DNA from: Parvularia atlantis
Taxonomy: Eukaryota > Opisthokonta > Rotosphaerida
NCBI GenBank assembly: GCA_943704415.1
Contig: CALSCO010000442.1
Span: 1 to 20,339 of the forward strand
Direction of reading: 5' to 3'
DNA: 20,339 bases
The translations under genes and the position numbers were made by a program. The notes under the pieces were generated by a model. It did not search any database and had not been told where the DNA came from. It saw nothing but the letters and a program-made list of their open reading frames with translations. Shown piece by piece: positions 19,035-20,339 of this stretch. Each line of letters begins with the position of its first letter. The stretch's first letter is position 1.

Positions 19035-19135
19035 GCCTGCCGCTCGCCTGGCTGGCCGACGCGCCGATTGTGCGTTTTTGTTATCGGTGCTCTGTATGCC
19101 AGCGCGTTTCTGCGCTCTCAGTGCGCTCAGTGCGC
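19035..19135. other. Intergenic gap between two tandem minus-strand genes
   Basis: The gap holds the 3' region of the dehydrogenase gene and the promoter of the coiled-coil gene. Visible features are a T-rich patch near 19074-19082 and a repeated CAGTGCGCT at 19119-19127 and 19129-19137. Confidence 0.4.
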
Positions 19136-20339
19136 TCAGAGGTCGAGCTCGGCCTGAAGGTCCTTGAACGCGGCCTCGTAAGAGAACAGCTTGCGGTAGC
19201 CGAGCAGCTGCGCGATGCGGCGGCAGTCCGGGCGCACCTGCGGCGGCGGCGGTGGTGTCAGCCGTCAGTCATGCCACCACCACCACAAAGCGTGCCTTGG
19301 TCGTCTGGTAGAAGAGACCAGCACGGTTGAAGAGCAGGATGTCCCAGTTGAGCTTGCCCGCGCTGAACCAGTCGATGACGTGCGACGTGACGATGATCGG
19401 CCACGTCGACTGCGCGCATGTCGCGCGTCAGCTGCACACGCGCCGTGCGAGAGGCGAACGCACCCACTCGGGCAGGTATTGCACTTTCTTCGGTTTGTTC
19501 TTGCGGCGGCACGCGACGATGCGGTCCTGCAGGTCGTCAGTCGTCGCAAAGCCGTCGGGCTCCTCGCCGCCGTTGTCAATGAAGAAAGCCTGACCGCCGA
19601 GCACGTCCTGCAGCTCGAGTAGTTTCTGAGCGCACAGGCCGTGAGTGCGTGCATGTTTGTCACGCGCTGTGCGCACCTCAGCAGCGAGCTTGTGCCACAG
19701 CGCCCAATTCTTGCAGTAGACGAGCGTGCACGGGACCCGGCCCGGCGGCGTGTGCACAATCTCTGGCAGCTCAACCGAGCGCATGGTCTGCAGCTATTGA
19801 CGCGACGCTGTCAGCGAGTTAAAGTGGCGCTCGCGTTGTGCGCACCCGGTCTCCTGCTCCAAACGGCACAAACAGCCGCAGCGACACGGTCACGAGGCGG
19901 CCGCGGCCGTTAGCCTCCTGCACGCGCATTTCGGCGATGCTGTGCGCGCGCTCGTCAGCCGCTCGAGCGGCCGTCGCACAAGCGAGCGCACCGCTTCGTC
20001 TTGCCGTAGACCGTGTCGAGCTGTTCCGGGTCGACCGACGGAAAATCGGCATCCGTCCACCACGACTTGTCGCGTCCGCCCAGCGTCTGCGGCGACAGCA
20101 CGGCAGCCATTGAGCTGGTGTACCTGCGTGCGGTGTGAGCGTGCGAGCGGGACAGAGGCGCGACGCGCGACGCACACGAGGCGCTCGACGCCGAGGCGGA
20201 TGCACGCGTTGATGACATTGGTCGCACCGGTCACGTTCACGTCCTGACGCAGCAGCAGCAGCAGCAGCAGCAGCTGAGCGACGCAGCGCGCGCCGGACTG
20301 CGGTGCGCACCCAGAGGCGGTGCGCGCGGTACTTGTGGT
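19136..20339 (-). CDS. 3beta-HSD/ERG26-like NAD(P)-dependent dehydrogenase (5' end outside window)
   Basis: Exons, read leftwards: 20339-20311 (partial), 20243-20176, 20123-19992, 19939-19846, 19787-19677, 19625-19464, 19409-19287, 19237-19136; about 273 residues in the window. The family signs are DVNVTGATNVINAC, ERLVYTSSMAAV, the active-site TVYGKTKR (YxxxK), SLRLFVPFGAGDR, and GGQAFFIDNG, followed by a hydrophobic stretch (LPEWSTWPIIV) and the LLGYRKLFSYE end typical of the group. Members oxidise 3beta-hydroxysteroids; in fungi Erg26 removes the C4 carboxyl from sterol intermediates at the ER. The missing 5' part would carry the Gly-rich NAD-binding loop. Seven canonical introns of 49-67 nt. 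The exact substrate is uncertain because the middle diverges from Erg26. Confidence 0.85.
20250..20273 (+). repeat. (CAG)8 microsatellite, intronic
   Basis: Eight perfect CAG units lie inside the 67-nt intron at 20244-20310 of the dehydrogenase gene. They read as CTG in the transcript and sit immediately before the acceptor, so they replace the usual polypyrimidine region. Confidence 0.9.

Noticed and set aside
1-20339. tRNA, rRNA, CRISPR array, transposon or virus-like element
   Set aside because: No cloverleaf, spaced repeats, terminal repeats, transposase, reverse transcriptase or capsid signals were seen on either strand.
1-20339. Bacterial origin
   Set aside because: Frames are interrupted by spliceosomal introns, and SR, UBZ, qRRM and topo II proteins are eukaryotic.

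Overview
The window is a very gene-dense, visibly GC-rich piece of a eukaryotic nuclear genome. It holds nine protein-coding genes, seven complete and two running off the edges, and I see no RNA gene, transposon or virus-like element. Every complete gene can be rebuilt as one unbroken frame by removing short introns, mostly 41-66 nt, that nearly all begin GTGCGY, carry a CTGAC-like branch site and end in AG. By my models there are about 98 introns in 20.3 kb. Neighbouring genes lie 35 to 179 bp apart. Small spliceosomal introns, tight spacing, an SF2-type SR protein, Pol eta and a 3beta-HSD-type sterol dehydrogenase fit a compact fungus, perhaps a basidiomycete. The animal-like ESRP architecture and GTGCGY donors leave the lineage open.

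Layout: (1) 1-1088 minus, CBS-domain protein (SNF4/AMPK-gamma-like), cut by the left edge; (2) 1268-2566 plus, SRSF1/SF2-like splicing factor whose RS tail is replaced by Arg-Asp repeats; (3) 2664-5323 minus, DNA polymerase eta, 16 exons; (4) 5421-8035 minus, secreted type-B carboxylesterase, 17 exons; (5) 8071-11317 plus, a type IIA topoisomerase consisting only of the DNA-cleavage core, with the ATPase domain replaced by a presequence-like N-terminus, 17 exons; (6) 11358-12569 minus, NOL1/NOP2/Sun RNA m5C methyltransferase; (7) 12613-15504 plus, ESRP/Fusilli-like three-qRRM protein; (8) 15574-19034 minus, long coiled-coil protein; (9) 19136-20339 minus, 3beta-HSD/ERG26-like dehydrogenase, cut by the right edge.

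The genes do not form a pathway. Two (SRSF1-like, ESRP-like) act in splicing, two (Pol eta, topoisomerase core) on DNA, and one (NSUN) on RNA modification. The most interesting object is the ATPase-less topoisomerase II: catalytic Tyr407, the TOPRIM acidic residues and all 16 splice junctions are in frame, so it does not look like a pseudogene. Other notable points are the Arg-Asp tail, three probable GC-AG introns with the same GCGCGC donor, CTG repeats inside introns, and a signal peptide whose core is a (GTC)11 microsatellite.
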